From Strigamia acuminata (lineage: Eukaryota; Arthropoda; Chilopoda; Geophilomorpha; Linotaeniidae): 64,000 nucleotides of DNA. The notes below the pieces were generated by a model, which did no database searches, was not told where the DNA came from, and saw nothing but the letters and a program-made list of their open reading frames with translations. The DNA lies in contig OX442314.1 of the NCBI GenBank assembly GCA_949358305.1, positions 55,127,369 to 55,191,368 of the forward strand, in the 5' to 3' direction. Below are positions 33,262-44,045 of the stretch, piece after piece (the first letter of the stretch is position 1; every line of letters begins with the position of its first letter). A program made the translations under genes and the position numbers.

Positions 33262-34128
33262 GAGAAATTAAAGAGGAAACTGGCAAATTGAAGCAACAGC
33301 AAGTGGACATTATACCGCTGTTAAATCGTGACGGATCTTCCGGTTTGCAATCACCGGTAATGGACGCGGCGAAGTCGGATTTGTGTTGCAATCTGTGTGA
33401 TTATTCGTGTTCATATTATTCGCAATTGCAACAACACATGCTTAAACACACCGGTGAAAAGCCCTTCAAGTGTCATTTGTGTGCTTTTTCCAGCAGGGAA
33501 AGTGGAAATCTAAAAAGACATTTATTAACTCATACGGGGGAAAAAACCATTCAAGTGCCATTTGTGCGCTTATTCTTGTGTTCAAAGTTGGTCTTTAAAA
33601 ACACATTTATTAACACATACTGGTGAAAAACCATTCAAGTGCCATTTGTGTGCTTATTCTTGTGTTTATAATGGGAATTTAAAAAAACATGTCGCAACCC
33701 ACATGGAGGAAAAACCATTCAAGTGCCATTTGTGCGCTTATTCTTGTGTTCAAAGTTGGTCTTTAAAAACACATTTATTAACACATACTGGTGAAAAACC
33801 ATTCAAGTGCCATTTGTGTGCTTATTCTTGTGTTTATAATGGGAATTTAAAAAAACATGTCGCAACCCACATGGAGGAAAAACCATTAAAGTGTCATTTG
33901 TGCGCTTATTCTTGTGTTTCAAGTTGTGATTTCAGAAAACATATCGCTACCCATACAAGTGAAAAACCTTTCAAGTGCCATTTGTGTGCTTATTCTAGTG
34001 TTGAAAGTGGAAATCTAAAAAGACATTTATTAATTCATACGGGGGAAAAACCATTCAAGTGCCATTTGTGTGCTTATTCTTGTGTTCAAAGTGGGCAATT
34101 GAAGATACATGTCTTGAAAAAACATTAA
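33262..34128 (+). pseudogene. Chimera: PABPN1 coiled-coil segment joined to nine C2H2 zinc fingers
   Basis: 33262-33384 is a diverged copy of 32190-32302 of the PABPN1-like gene: TGGCAAATTGAAGCAAC, AAGTGGACATT and GCAATCACCGGTAAT, in the same reading frame. It runs straight into C2H2 fingers of the type [28 protein letters not shown]. Two fingers lie before, and seven after, a +1 shift in an A-run near 33540-33547 (six A's, where the equivalent spot at about 34045 has five). No in-frame ATG lies before the first codons; the first upstream in-frame stop is TGA at 33246. As it stands it is a broken or 5'-incomplete gene. A sequencing error in the A-run, or an upstream exon, could rescue it. Confidence 0.75.
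33555..33890 (+). repeat. 168-bp tandem duplication of two zinc fingers
   Basis: 33555-33722 and 33723-33890 are identical or nearly so. Each encodes two fingers ([13 protein letters not shown] and YNGNLKKHVATH). The lack of divergence shows a recent duplication. Confidence 0.9.
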
Positions 34129-35867
34129 ACTAAGCATACAAATGAAAATTTTGTTCGTTATGTTCAAAACTCATGTTAAATTCACCACTGTTGCTGCTTT
34201 CTGCTCGGTATTTCAAATTAAATGTAAAAATCACCTTTTTGCTTTTCTTACAAAGTTAGTTTTATTACTTCTAATCCAAAATTAATCTTCCGCCTCAGTT
34301 CTTTACGTCAGATTTTCTAAAGACCGAGTTCATTTCACATTGCACTCAAGAAACAACAAAAAATTGAGTAGAATTACCTATTTCTTTGTTCCCTTTACTA
34401 CATTCAGTTCAGACAATAAAATCCTAGAGTTGTCTTTAGCTAAATGTTTAGTTGTCTCTCAGCTAACCAAAAATCAAACCTAATGCAAATACACAAATTT
34501 TTGACATGAAAGAAGTTTGGCTATAAATTTTCTCAAAAAGGACTTCTTAAACTTCTCTTGCCATGATTTCTTCAATGAAATGTGGAGTCCCACACCCTGA
34601 CTAGCTATTATGCATCATCTCAATACATTTATTTAATTTATTCCAGACATGATGAGAGAAATTAGTCATGTGCTTTGGGACCCCATTACATGCTCCTGGT
34701 GCCTCTAATGGAAATGGATTTAAACTGATACACAACTAAAATTTTTACTTCGTCGCTTGAGGATGCCCGCTATCGGAAATAATCGGGTTTTCCGTCTACC
34801 GGAACAATAATGCCAGGTTTGCCGAAGACCGAGCTCATCTGAGATCATCGGTGATCATGATCACTGAAGAAATTGCGACGAAATGATAGGATTTGAATTG
34901 TTTCCGATTTCAACAAATACTTTTTCAATTTTTGTAGGTAAATAATTTAATTTTTGCAGTAGTTAATTATACACAATCGTCGAAAAGAATAAATCTAGCC
35001 GATTAGGCGATTAATCATGGGATTGTTTCTATATCTAGAAAATAGTCGTGTTCCTCGAAATGTGAACCCCGTCGCACAATTATCACAATGGAGCCGAGCG
35101 GTACGTTCGTTTACGTCGCATTCTCGATTGGTTTCGTCATTAATTTCTTCTATTTTTCTTCAGTTAAATTGCAAGTATTTTTATTCTAGATGGTCTTGTT
35201 TCCAAGTTCTGGTTGGTGTGTTGTTTTTGTTTGAAATATTTTCGGGATTGATTTCGCAACCTTTTCTAAATTGGTGCAGAGTTGATGTCGCCCGGTTTGA
35301 TTCACCTGGCTGAAATTCAACGAAGATGTTTTTACTCCGGTATTTATTCAAATTTATTTAATTTCAAGCTTTTCACATTGCTAGGTGTTCAATCAAGGAG
35401 TTGTGTGGACACAATTTTGATTTTTCTTTGTTCAATTTAGCAGGCCGTTGCTGCCTCCATTGTGTAATCTCTAGTGAGCCGCGTGTACGTAATTCGATAA
35501 TTTGATTCGTTTCATTGAAGATTTTCTGAAGATATTTTATTTAGTGAATTGGGGGCAGGAAATCCAACTCTCTACCTCCTCGTGGTTGCCCCTGGGCCAC
35601 TGGTCAGTTATTCCAGTGGTGCTGAATGAGAGCTCTGGTCTAGTGTTTTGAATTTGAATTTTATTCTTTGGTATTGTTAGCCTGCATTCTAGTTGATGGG
35701 TGTAGCGTTTACCAAATCCGTGATATTGCTGTTGTAAGACTGTATTCTATTCTATGAACGCAGCATCATGCGATTTTAACAAGGTGTCCATATCTAAACA
35801 CTAAGCAATTAACTAATTAAGTTGCGGTGAAAGAATGAATGAAATAGAATGAAATGGGCGTTTCTTC
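34129..35867. other. No confident gene
   Basis: At 35092 ATGGAGCCGAGCG is followed by a GTACG donor-like site, and could be a short first exon, but no partner exon was found. TGTTAGCCTGCATTC at about 35675 also occurs at 26405, suggesting a further weak dispersed repeat. Confidence 0.3.
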
Positions 35868-36143
35868 TCACTTAATTGAACTTTGTATGTGTAGTTCCAG
35901 CGGCATCTTCACGTTTGGATCCTCATAAAACTCGCGTCGCGCCAGAGCCTTTGCCTTCAAAATGTTTTTTCGAATTAATGCTTCATGTTTTAGCAAGTTG
36001 TCTCCTGCGGTGTACCAGGCGTTGTAGATAATCTTTCCTCGTTCTCCTTTTAGGCCTGTTTTCCTTACTTCGTCTACCATACTTCGCTGTTCAAGGCGTA
36101 ATTCTTTAAGACGTTTCTCATTCCTTTTAATTGTTTTGTCCAT
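35868..36143 (-). CDS. Small basic hypothetical protein (91 aa)
   Basis: ATG at 36143, TGA at 35868. Very charged and helix-prone: KRNEKRLKELRLEQRS, then KHEALIRKNILKAKALARR. Looks like a coding sequence by composition, but I recognise no family and no splice sites confirm it. It ends about 75 bp from a retroelement LTR. Confidence 0.35.
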   Translation of the reverse strand: MDKTIKRNEKRLKELRLEQRSMVDEVRKTGLKGERGKIIYNAWYTAGDNLLKHEALIRKNILKAKALARREFYEDPNVKMPLELHIQSSIK

Positions 36144-36216
36144 TTACCCCGCATCTCCACAACTTTGTTACATGGCCCTGGTTTGGTAAACTTATAATTT
36201 ACTTTAATAGCTAATG

Positions 36217-36609
36217 AATGACTAAGAGGGAGTCAAGTTATTATTATAAAATAGAACACTTTTTTTATTCTGATATTAACTTAAGCACTAAATAATATGA
36301 AATGACGCTAGACAACTATAACTAAATCAAAGCATGAATAACACTAAATAATAGGTCATAAAGCTCAAAGCTAATCGAGCCGCATCATGCACTGGCCGAC
36401 TTAGATAGTTTGAGTACCGTAGGAGAACTGAAGAAAATTATCTTTGCTGGTTCTTAAATACCCGAATAACCCCCTGTATCATAAGTAATTGATCAGCCCG
36501 TTGCGTAATCGCAGTTGGTGTCATCTGGTGGGTGTTATTGAAACTAACAATGTAAACATTGCACTGAGAAGAGTCGGCCGGCACGCAGCGCGACTCTAAC
36601 CGCTTTACA
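36217..36609 (-). repeat. Solo or decayed LTR of a retroelement family, copy 1
   Basis: On the minus strand it starts TGTAAAGCGGTTAG and carries GTGCCGGCCGA, AACACCCACCAGAT and GGCCAGTGCATGATGCGGC. It matches 45180-45445 and 53632-53770. The DNA just before the start reads as a polyprotein end (ENIVKRL here, EHIVTRL at 53770), as in elements whose pol runs into the LTR. The element class is a guess (BEL/Pao, from the neighbour of copy 3). Confidence 0.6.
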
Positions 36610-36888
36610 ATATTCTCAAATATTGAAGAAACATACCCAGAGAACATAAAATAGTTTTAATGACTAAAGAAATTTTTAAAAACAAATAAATAAACACTAG
36701 GTGCATTTATTGCAAGCAATAAATTACAGCCCTAAACTCCACCGCAGACCACACACGAGAGCAGTTGTGGAATACGAGGGCAATTGCTGGTCCAATGCCA
36801 AAATAGCCTTGAAGAATCGTAGGCCCTCAACACTAATTTAAAGCAACAAACAAAAAGCATTTGTGGGTGACACTACACATATTTGCAA

Positions 36889-37786
36889 GGGCAACATATT
36901 ATTTCACCCCCATTTTGACTAGTTTTTACCCCCAAAAGGGGGTTTATTTTTACCCCCATCCAAACTCCCCCAAGTAAACTAAAAGGCCCCCCTAACTGTA
37001 ATATCCCCTACTATTGTATTTTTCCCCCAACCAATTTACCCCCATTTATTTGTCAACGAACCCCCAAGAATTATTTATACAACCCCCTACGTTTCAAACA
37101 CGTTCCCCATTGTTACGTCTTGGCTACGGTTAGATTTTGTAGTATATAAGTCGGTCTGGAAGAATCACATAACCATAAAACACTGTTGCACTGTTGTAGT
37201 AACAATGGCACCACACTACTGCTGCGCACACACACGAGTCGAGAACTGCAAGGGGCATTCCAGAAGATGTGCGTAATAAAATTTTGGAATTGCACACAAA
37301 CGGCTTCACGAAGCCAAGGTTGATTCTCCGCAAGCTGACCGAATGCAGGCTAACCGAGCCACCAGCGAAGCAATTGGCCAACTATCTACGAGTCATTCGT
37401 TCCACGACCCGTGAGCCAATTCTGTCGTTAGGCCAGCTACAAAAGAAGATAGAAGCCGACTGTACGCGACCACAAGGTGACGATGACGCGTTTGTGATTC
37501 GTCAAGAGTTTCAGTTTAGTGACGATGACGAAGACTGCTTATTTCGTTTTTGCTACACTACCAACCGGTTGATGGAGTTGCGGTTTAAGAGCAAAATGTT
37601 GCAAACCGATGGGGGGTACTTTAGAAATTATTGGGGGTAAAATTGGTTGGGGGACAAACACATTACTAGGGGGAAGTAAAGTTTGGGGCGGTTATTTAGT
37701 TTACACGGGGGGTTTGGTTGGGGGAAAATTTTATTCCACTTAGGGGCCAAAATTTAGTCAAAATGGGGGTGGTTCAAATCGAACCC
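36889..37786. mobile_element. MULE-type DNA transposon derivative, 898 bp
   Basis: Long inverted ends of about 200 bp, unusual in being C-runs: CACCCCCATTTTGACTA, then ACCCCC, TCCCCCAAG, TTCCCCCAACCAATTT. The right end mirrors these as G-runs. Flanked by an 8-bp direct repeat ATTTGCAA (36881-36888 and 37787-37794). The ends start GGG and finish CCC. It encloses a fragment of a MULE transposase (37254-37640), so it is a deletion derivative that could move only with help from an intact relative. Confidence 0.82.
37254..37640 (+). pseudogene. MULE transposase N-terminal fragment
   Basis: Translates as GIPEDVRNKILELHTNGFTK, then EPPAKQLANYLRVIR, LSLGQLQKKIE, FCYTTNRLMEL and MLQTDGGYF. These correspond to the region before the first catalytic Asp of animal MULE transposases, ending at the LQTDGTYK-like motif with its Asp. 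The rest of the DDE core is missing, replaced by the right inverted end. Confidence 0.75.
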
Positions 37787-37794
37787 ATTTGCAA

Positions 37795-39088
37795 GGGCTG
37801 GAGTGTAGATTCCTGCACTTGTGAAAAAGGAAGAATAAATGGAGTTGCGACCAGAACTTTGAACAGAGAACATCTCCAAACACGGTTGGGAAAGGATGGA
37901 GCTGCAGCAATAGCTGGCAAACCTGGTCTCGAGGAATCTTCGACTATATTTCGCACCACAACCGAAGATGATGCTGGAAGGGCAAGTCTGCCCAATTCCG
38001 CTTGAGCTTCCCTCTGGATCTGCCTGAAACGTGAAATCTGGGCAACTAAATAATCGTTCTCAGAATTTATCACATAATTGGTTCAAAGAACAATACCGAG
38101 AGAAGGTCCAAGTAAAACAACAAGATGACCAACTAATCAATAGCAGATTGGCCTAAAATATATATTTTCAAAGGGGAGTAGCAGAAAAATCGAAAAATGA
38201 AAATAAAGTATAAAAAAAAACGAACCAGCAGACCAGATCCAATCGGTTTTAAATTAAGCACCTGGATCTTGACCTCAAATCACACAACTTAATTCAAGTA
38301 GAGGATATTAAAAAAAATTGAAACAAGTTATAAAAAAAAAAATTATTAATTGAAAAGTGGGCGGTTATTCAAATTTACCTGGATAGTTTTAGAGTTTTTC
38401 TTCAGAAGTCGGGGACCTTTGTCTTTGTCTTTGTTTTCGTCTTTGTCTGGCTGCTAATATTTTGTTATAGGTTTGATATACTCTAATACCCCGATCAGTG
38501 TGAAGAGAATGGGCCTGGACATAACCCCAGCCACCTGGATCACCCTGGCCCCGGGATCGCCCTGGCAAAAATTAGTAACTCCAAGCCGGATGGATAGGCT
38601 AGTTCGATATTTCGGTCTCAAGGACCGAGAGACGCCATTTCGACGTCCGAATCATTGTCGGACGACGAACAGAGAGACGGGGCGAAACAGACAAGTTCGT
38701 ACGGCAGAGCGCACGTCGAGGGCGGTTCCTCCATTCCGGCAGGAATGGCGGGCAGGCTCGCGATCAATGCGTGGCCGTCCACACTTATATTTAAATGCGG
38801 CAAATCGGAATTTTCACCATCCGAGCCAGATGGAACGTCGCCATCCTCACTATAATGGTGCATTTATCAAATTAGCATCATCAACTTTTGAATCAAAATT
38901 ACTTTTGCTGTTTACCAAAAGCATTTGACCCTACAGAATTGATAAATGGGCCATAACAAAGTCATCTACACACATTAACCTTCATTTTTAAAATAAATTG
39001 CTGTTCGTTCTCGAAATGAACTTTCCACAGCAGCGCCAGATACTGTGAGATTGCCATACATAAAAACCGCCACGCTCTCTATCGCTCT
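37795..39088. other. No confident gene
   Basis: The block 38600-38860 is GC-richer. On the minus strand it gives an acidic, Ser/Asp-rich frame (SEDGDVPSGSDGENSD...SSSDNDSDVEM) that could be part of an exon. The plus strand is also open, so I do not call it. Confidence 0.3.
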
Positions 39089-39334
39089 CTATAAAATAAT
39101 CCATTTTATTTTTTTTTTACCAAACCATTTGTTTGTCAGTTGACCCGGTTTATCCCGGTGCATTAAATCAAACTTTTGACGTATGATTAACCAGTGTCCT
39201 TCCTTATGTGTCCTGACCCCTTTGAACAAGTTGTCTTCCTCTTCTGAACTCCATGGCACTCTAGGTCGTCTAGGTCTTCTAGGTGGTTCCGGTACCGGAA
39301 CCGGTTCCGGTTCCGACTCCGACACCCGACCACA
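39089..39334 (-). CDS. TRF-type Myb DNA-binding domain, last exon
   Basis: A terminal exon with acceptor ACGACCCAG before 39334 and stop at 39089. A Glu/Pro-rich linker (SESEPEPVPVPEPP) leads into VPWSSEEEDNLFKGVRTHKE, GHWLIIRQKFDL, KPGQLTNKWFGKKK. The spacing of Trp residues and the VRTHKEGHW block resemble the telobox Myb domain of TRF1/TRF2 and related telomere-repeat-binding proteins, though a generic Myb/SANT protein is possible. Earlier exons, to the right on this strand, were not found. Confidence 0.55.
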   Translation of the reverse strand, partial: CGRVSESEPEPVPVPEPPRRPRRPRVPWSSEEEDNLFKGVRTHKEGHWLIIRQKFDLMHRDKPGQLTNKWFGKKKIKWIIL

Positions 39335-40127
39335 CTGGGTCGTTAAGTGAAGATTGTAGTACGAAAACTGTGTCAAATGCTGACACTAGTTTTCAATTTA
39401 AGTAGTGAGTTCTAAAGTCCTAGTTGCAAATGTTGATTTGAAGTTGAGAATTTGATGTTTCTTGTAGATTCCAAGATGGCAGCCAGAGTAGAAAATAAAG
39501 CACACACACACACAGTTTTGAGTCCAAAGTTATACTAAAGGTTTTATTTCACTGGGTGGGGGATTCTTAACATATCTACAACAGACGCTCCCATTCGTTG
39601 AATGGAGTCAAACCCAACAGGTGGGTATAATTAAAGATGGAGACACCTTCCAAACTTGGAAGTGTCTCCGAGGTCATCTCTGGGGTCACAGACCTCAATT
39701 TGGGTGAAAATAAAACCAAATACAATACAACAAGTAAAAATATTATTTGGAATATTTAAAACAAATGAAATTTAAAAAACACTTTAGCAACTACAAATTA
39801 ATGTAAGAATAAAGAATTTCAACAAAATAGATTTAAGCAATTTAGCAATTAAAAACACACAAATTGTACACTTAGGGTAGTTAAAAATCACAATATAAAA
39901 TGCAAAAAATAGTAAAATACAATCATTCAACAAGTAAACCAAAAAAACTACGTTTTTGAAAAAGGCTTTTATGCTGTATCCCTGATAAATTTGAATCTAT
40001 GCTAAAAATTTGTCAAATGACAAATCATTTTTTAGCAAAAAAAAAAATGTAGCTCAGATCAAAAAGTTATCAGCACCATTTGAAAGAGCGGCAAATTCTG
40101 CACAGGAAACATGTTTTTAAATTTTTA
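39335..40127. other. No gene seen
   Basis: AT-rich. A small hairpin-like pair GGAGACACCTTCCAAACTTG/GGAAGTGTCTCC occurs near 39639-39670. Nothing else recognised. Confidence 0.35.
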
Positions 40128-40271
40128 AACCGTTCATTTTTCATATTTTTTGTTTTTATGGCTAAATTCAAATTTCTTACTAATTGACCATGCTGTAGCC
40201 GGCTACAATCGTAAAAAAAACTTTTTTTTTTTTACCGAATCGAAAAAAGAAACATACAGACTTGTGCAGAA
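40128..40271. repeat. Dispersed repeat, partner of 30648-30787
   Basis: Same blocks in the same order as the copy at 30648. At 40597-40628 a (GACA)n tract follows TTGAAACA, in the complement orientation of the GTCTGTCCG family. Confidence 0.8.
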
Positions 40272-40601
40272 TGCAATTTCCAATCAAATGAGCGTGGTTT
40301 CAGGATTTTTAAATCCTTTTTTAGTGCCGAAAACATCAAAATTCGTATCGGGCGAACATTAAAGAACACGGGTTCCGCCAGGTGGCGCTTCGGTATGCTT
40401 AAAGTTTGCCGTAAATCAGAGTTTTCAGCATTCGTACTTCCAGTCCACAGCGCCGAAAAATGAGTCTTTTTTTTATTTCTTTTTTTCATAATGTGTAGAA
40501 TGACCTGTTCTAGGGCGGTACGAAGCCCAAATTTTAATTTTTTGTTACGGTGAATTGATTTTTGGAAAAAACACCCAAAATTAGACAAACCGGAAGTTGA
40601 A

Positions 40602-40632
<31 letters not shown>

Positions 40633-40903
40633 TTCAAGGTAAGTTAAATAAAAGCCTTTAAAAAATAGTAAAATACAATCATTCAAAAAAGTAGACAAAC
40701 ATGAGATTTGTAAAACCACACGGTTTTCACAAACTGAGAAGAAAAACTCACGATTCTAATCTAAAATGCATTGTAGTAGGAAATAAACAATAGAATGGTC
40801 CATTGTTGAATAAATCTTCGGGAAAACCGCGTCATTTGCCAGCTCTAAAAAAATTACTACTCGCTAAACATTGCAATTGTCGAAATTATTAATATTCTAG
40901 GTT

Positions 40904-41112
40904 TGTGCGTGGTGCCCCTGGTGGGTTTTTATTTACAATTATATCCAGACTTATTTTGGGGTGGTGCTACTGTCGCGAAAAAATATTTTCGCGAAAATGG
41001 GAAACGTGACTCCTTCGTTCTACCAGTAGATCTGTACAAAACTGGAATTATTAAATTAAAAACAATAGTTCCACACATTAAAAATCAAATTGCGAAGCAA
41101 GTGTTGCGGTAG
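40904..41112 (+). CDS. Possible terminal exon of an unidentified gene
   Basis: Acceptor ATATTCTAG precedes an open frame LCVVPLVGFYLQLYPDLFWG, then KKYFRENGKRDSFVLPVDLY, ending KNQIAKQVLR and TAG at 41110-41112. The first 21 residues are hydrophobic and the rest basic, as in a single-pass or tail-anchored protein. I do not recognise the family and see no upstream exon. Confidence 0.4.
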
Positions 41113-41755
41113 TGTGTAACCAACCGAGAAGCGCACTTGTGCAAATTGTTTATCTCAAATGGCCTACAAATCACAAAATTATGAATAAAACATGCTTTTA
41201 ATCTGTCAAGTAGATGTTGTTATTAGCATAAATTGATTAAAATTTACCTTATTCATTCATTGTACACACTCACTCACACACAACCAATACACAACTAGGT
41301 AAGCTCTTTTTAGTCATGAATCGTACCATCTAGTGGTGAAGACGCACAACACCGTGCACAGTCCAAAAATCAAATTTGGCGCTATCTTGGCCATGATATA
41401 TGAAGAGATTTGATTGGACGCACATGTTGTGGAAGACATGCGTCCACAGATGATTCTTGATTGGCCGACAGTACGTGTTTAGATGCCGCCGAAAACCACA
41501 AATATCACGGCCAATGAAGAATCATAAATTTTTTTAAAAAAAAACTCTTTGCAAATAAAGAAAACATTTTTTTTTAAGGACAGAATTTGGAACTTTTGAA
41601 CGGTAAGAGATAAAGCAATAATTCCAATTAGAAAGTGGTAGAGCATGGCCTAATTAGTCTAAAAACATGATTTACTAAAAATATTTTCCTACAAAATTTT
41701 TGGAAAAACTTACTAAAATTGCCTCTACAGCTGTGTGATAAAATTTGATTACCTA

Positions 41756-41880
41756 TACTCTTTCCGAACTTAAGAAGAGCCCTGGAAGCGGAACTGCAAT
41801 GCAACTACTGCTACACTAGTGAGATAGCTCGGCCAATGGGAGCCCAGCTTCCAGGGCTCTTCTTGAGTTCGGAAAGAGTA
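41756..41880. mobile_element. 125-bp foldback MITE, Tc1/mariner-like
   Basis: Nearly perfect inverted arms: TACTCTTTCCGAACTTAAGA, then AGAGCCCTGGAAGC, against the complement of the right end, which differs at one base in that stretch. A TA precedes the left end. No coding capacity. Confidence 0.8.
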
Positions 41881-41889
41881 CAGTTGCTA

Positions 41890-43113
41890 ATCAAGCAGAT
41901 GCTCAATGTGTTTTCCATGCACACCTATGCATAACTGTGCACGATATGCAACGAACTTGTTTAACATTCATCATTGTTTGTAATGAAATGTTATGGCATG
42001 CTTCTCTGATCCTTCTTTGCAGGTCATCAGATGTAGAAGGTTTTGTTGCATACACAATTTCCTTGATATGACCCCATAAAAAAAAGTCTAATGGGGTAAG
42101 GTCTGGCCATGCCACTGGTTTTGCTCGTCTAATCCAATGGCCAGGAAACATCATATCTAAGTGTTGGCAAGTGGTTCTTGCTTAATGTGGTGATGCCCCA
42201 TCCTGTTGGTCCCACAAATCACGAAATGCAGCCAGTGGCAAATCGTCAGTAAATTCCAAAACGATTCCGTTTAAAATCATATTTGTTTACCGCTGCGCAT
42301 TTAAAGTCCCATTGTAGAATACAGGTGTGAGATCACACTCATAAATATCTTCAGGTTCTTGGTTGAAAAGTGTAAATTGGAGAAGACATTTGACCTCAAT
42401 AAGTTTATTCTAGGAGAGGTCAGGTGGAAGTTTTAAGATGTGGAGTTTTAGGGTGAGAAGGTAGGGGTTGTTATTGATACATTAGTTTGAGCAAATAAGT
42501 GGAGTTTAAAAAAGGAAACAAATGTAAAGAAAAACACCAGAAAATACAAAATTAGGAAATATTAAAATGAACTTGATACAATTCAAAAGTTATAAAAAAT
42601 GACATTTGAGTAAAACACTCGGTTTTCACAACAGGACCTATAATTTGGGTGTTGTAAATACCACACCATGCATTCACTCTCCAGTTGACTTGGAATGTGG
42701 TTTAGTGTAACCATCTGTGATTGTTTTGTGCCCAGTATTGTGCATTGTGATGATTGACAACACCATTTCTTGAAAACTGGGCCCCAACAGACCACAAAAT
42801 ATTTGTTGTAAAATCTGGGTCATCATCCAAGCGACAGAGCAGCCAATTACAAAAATCCATACATGCTTGGAAATCTCTTTCTTCTAAAGCTTGGTGGCAT
42901 TGCGTGTGGAATGGATGAAACTTATGTCCATTCAGTATTCTGTGCACAGATGAACGGCTGACACTAACATCCTGTTCAATGGTTCTGATGCTGGTATGGG
43001 GGTTTGCAGCTGCAAGTACCATGATGGCGGGTTCTTCTCTTGCCACAGTCCGTGGCCTTCCTTGACGTGGCCGAAGTACAACATTTCCTGTTTCTAGAAA
43101 ATGAGCAACGGCA
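41890..43113 (-). pseudogene. Tc1/mariner-superfamily transposase pseudogene
   Basis: Reads from the right: FLETGNVVLRPRQGRPRTV, then the HTH DVSVSRSSVHRILNGHKFHP, NVVNHHNAQYW-like, VNAWCGIYNTQIIGPVV. After about 300 bp of unrelated DNA (about 42325-42630) it continues PVFYNGTLN, LWDQQDGASPH and WPDLTPLDFFLWGHIKEIVY. This is the arthropod family that ends in LTPLDFFLWG. Frameshifts, stops and the inserted block make it inactive. Confidence 0.85.
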
Positions 43114-43337
43114 CGTCCACTGCAAAAAAAGTTAGATTTCCTTATGGAAAGTACGTATACTGGAAATATAGCTGTAAATGATTGTCTTTCCGCATAGTGG
43201 AAATTTGTATAGAAAGTTCATGCGTGGAAAGTTATATTTTCATCATATTTCCAGTACTGTAAATTTAAAGAGTTATGGAAAAGTGTATTTCCACAACGTT
43301 TTTTCAGCCATGTTCCGATGTAAATCCTTGAGGGATT

Positions 43338-44043
43338 TTATGGATTGTAATACACCTCGTTGGCAAGGTAATATTGATCTTTTTTTTCCAAATCTGCTAA
43401 AAACATTAATTGATCCATGCGGTTTAAAATTTCATTTTGTTTGTTCAGGTAATTTTCATAGCCACTTTTGACTTCATTTAATCGATCAACAGGAACGCTT
43501 GAATTAAAAATATCAAGTGTCATTAATAAGTTGAAATATTTTCGATGCTTCTTCATCCTGGAGGTAACGTAAAATGGCAGCAGCTGTTTTATGTGAAAAA
43601 GGTTTAGCAGCATCTGTAACTCTCTGTCTGTCTCTGCCTTGTAGATGAATATGATGTCTCGTGATGTGCGAGCATGTTTTAAGTTCATTGTTCGTTTTTA
43701 CTAATAATATTTCAATTGTTTCTTTAGTTAGAATTAGAATTCGTCCAGATGGAAGTTTGATGCCGTCGTCCAAGAAATGATTTCGTAGTAATTTGAGGAG
43801 GTGAGGAAAGTCGGGGAAAACCCATATGTTGTTGTTCGGTGGTGATGGATTTTTGAATGATGGATTTTCGTGATTGGTGCCCAATGATTTCCAAACTGTT
43901 GTGTTTTTTCCACCTAAGTCCGACACACAAGCAACCACGTGTAAGTCACAATCGAGTTGTAATTTTGTAATAATGTCAAGTAGTATGTCTTTGGTCATGG
44001 CAGCATCAAAATCGTAATAAATATGCTGTTTCCGTTTAGCATA
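43338..44043 (-). pseudogene. P-element-like transposase fragment
   Basis: Two overlapping frames join by a frameshift. The first holds IYYDFDAAMTKDIL, CDLHVVACVSDLGGKNT, IWVFPDFPHLLKLLRNHFLD and DDGIKLPSG. The second continues with the MKKHRKYFNLLMTLDIFN region. This matches the RNase H-like and GTP-binding-insertion parts of P-element and THAP9 transposases. The N-terminal THAP finger and the rest are missing. Its upstream end is cut off exactly where the Tc1-like terminal repeat begins. Confidence 0.82.
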
Positions 44044-44045
44044 TA

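Noticed and set aside
38618-38863. Acidic Ser/Asp-rich frame on the minus strand
   Set aside because: Both strands are open, no splice site or family supports either, so it is mentioned only in the gap description.
43178-43471. Plus-strand frame of 97 codons
   Set aside because: Overlaps the P-element transposase remnant on the other strand and shows no coding features.
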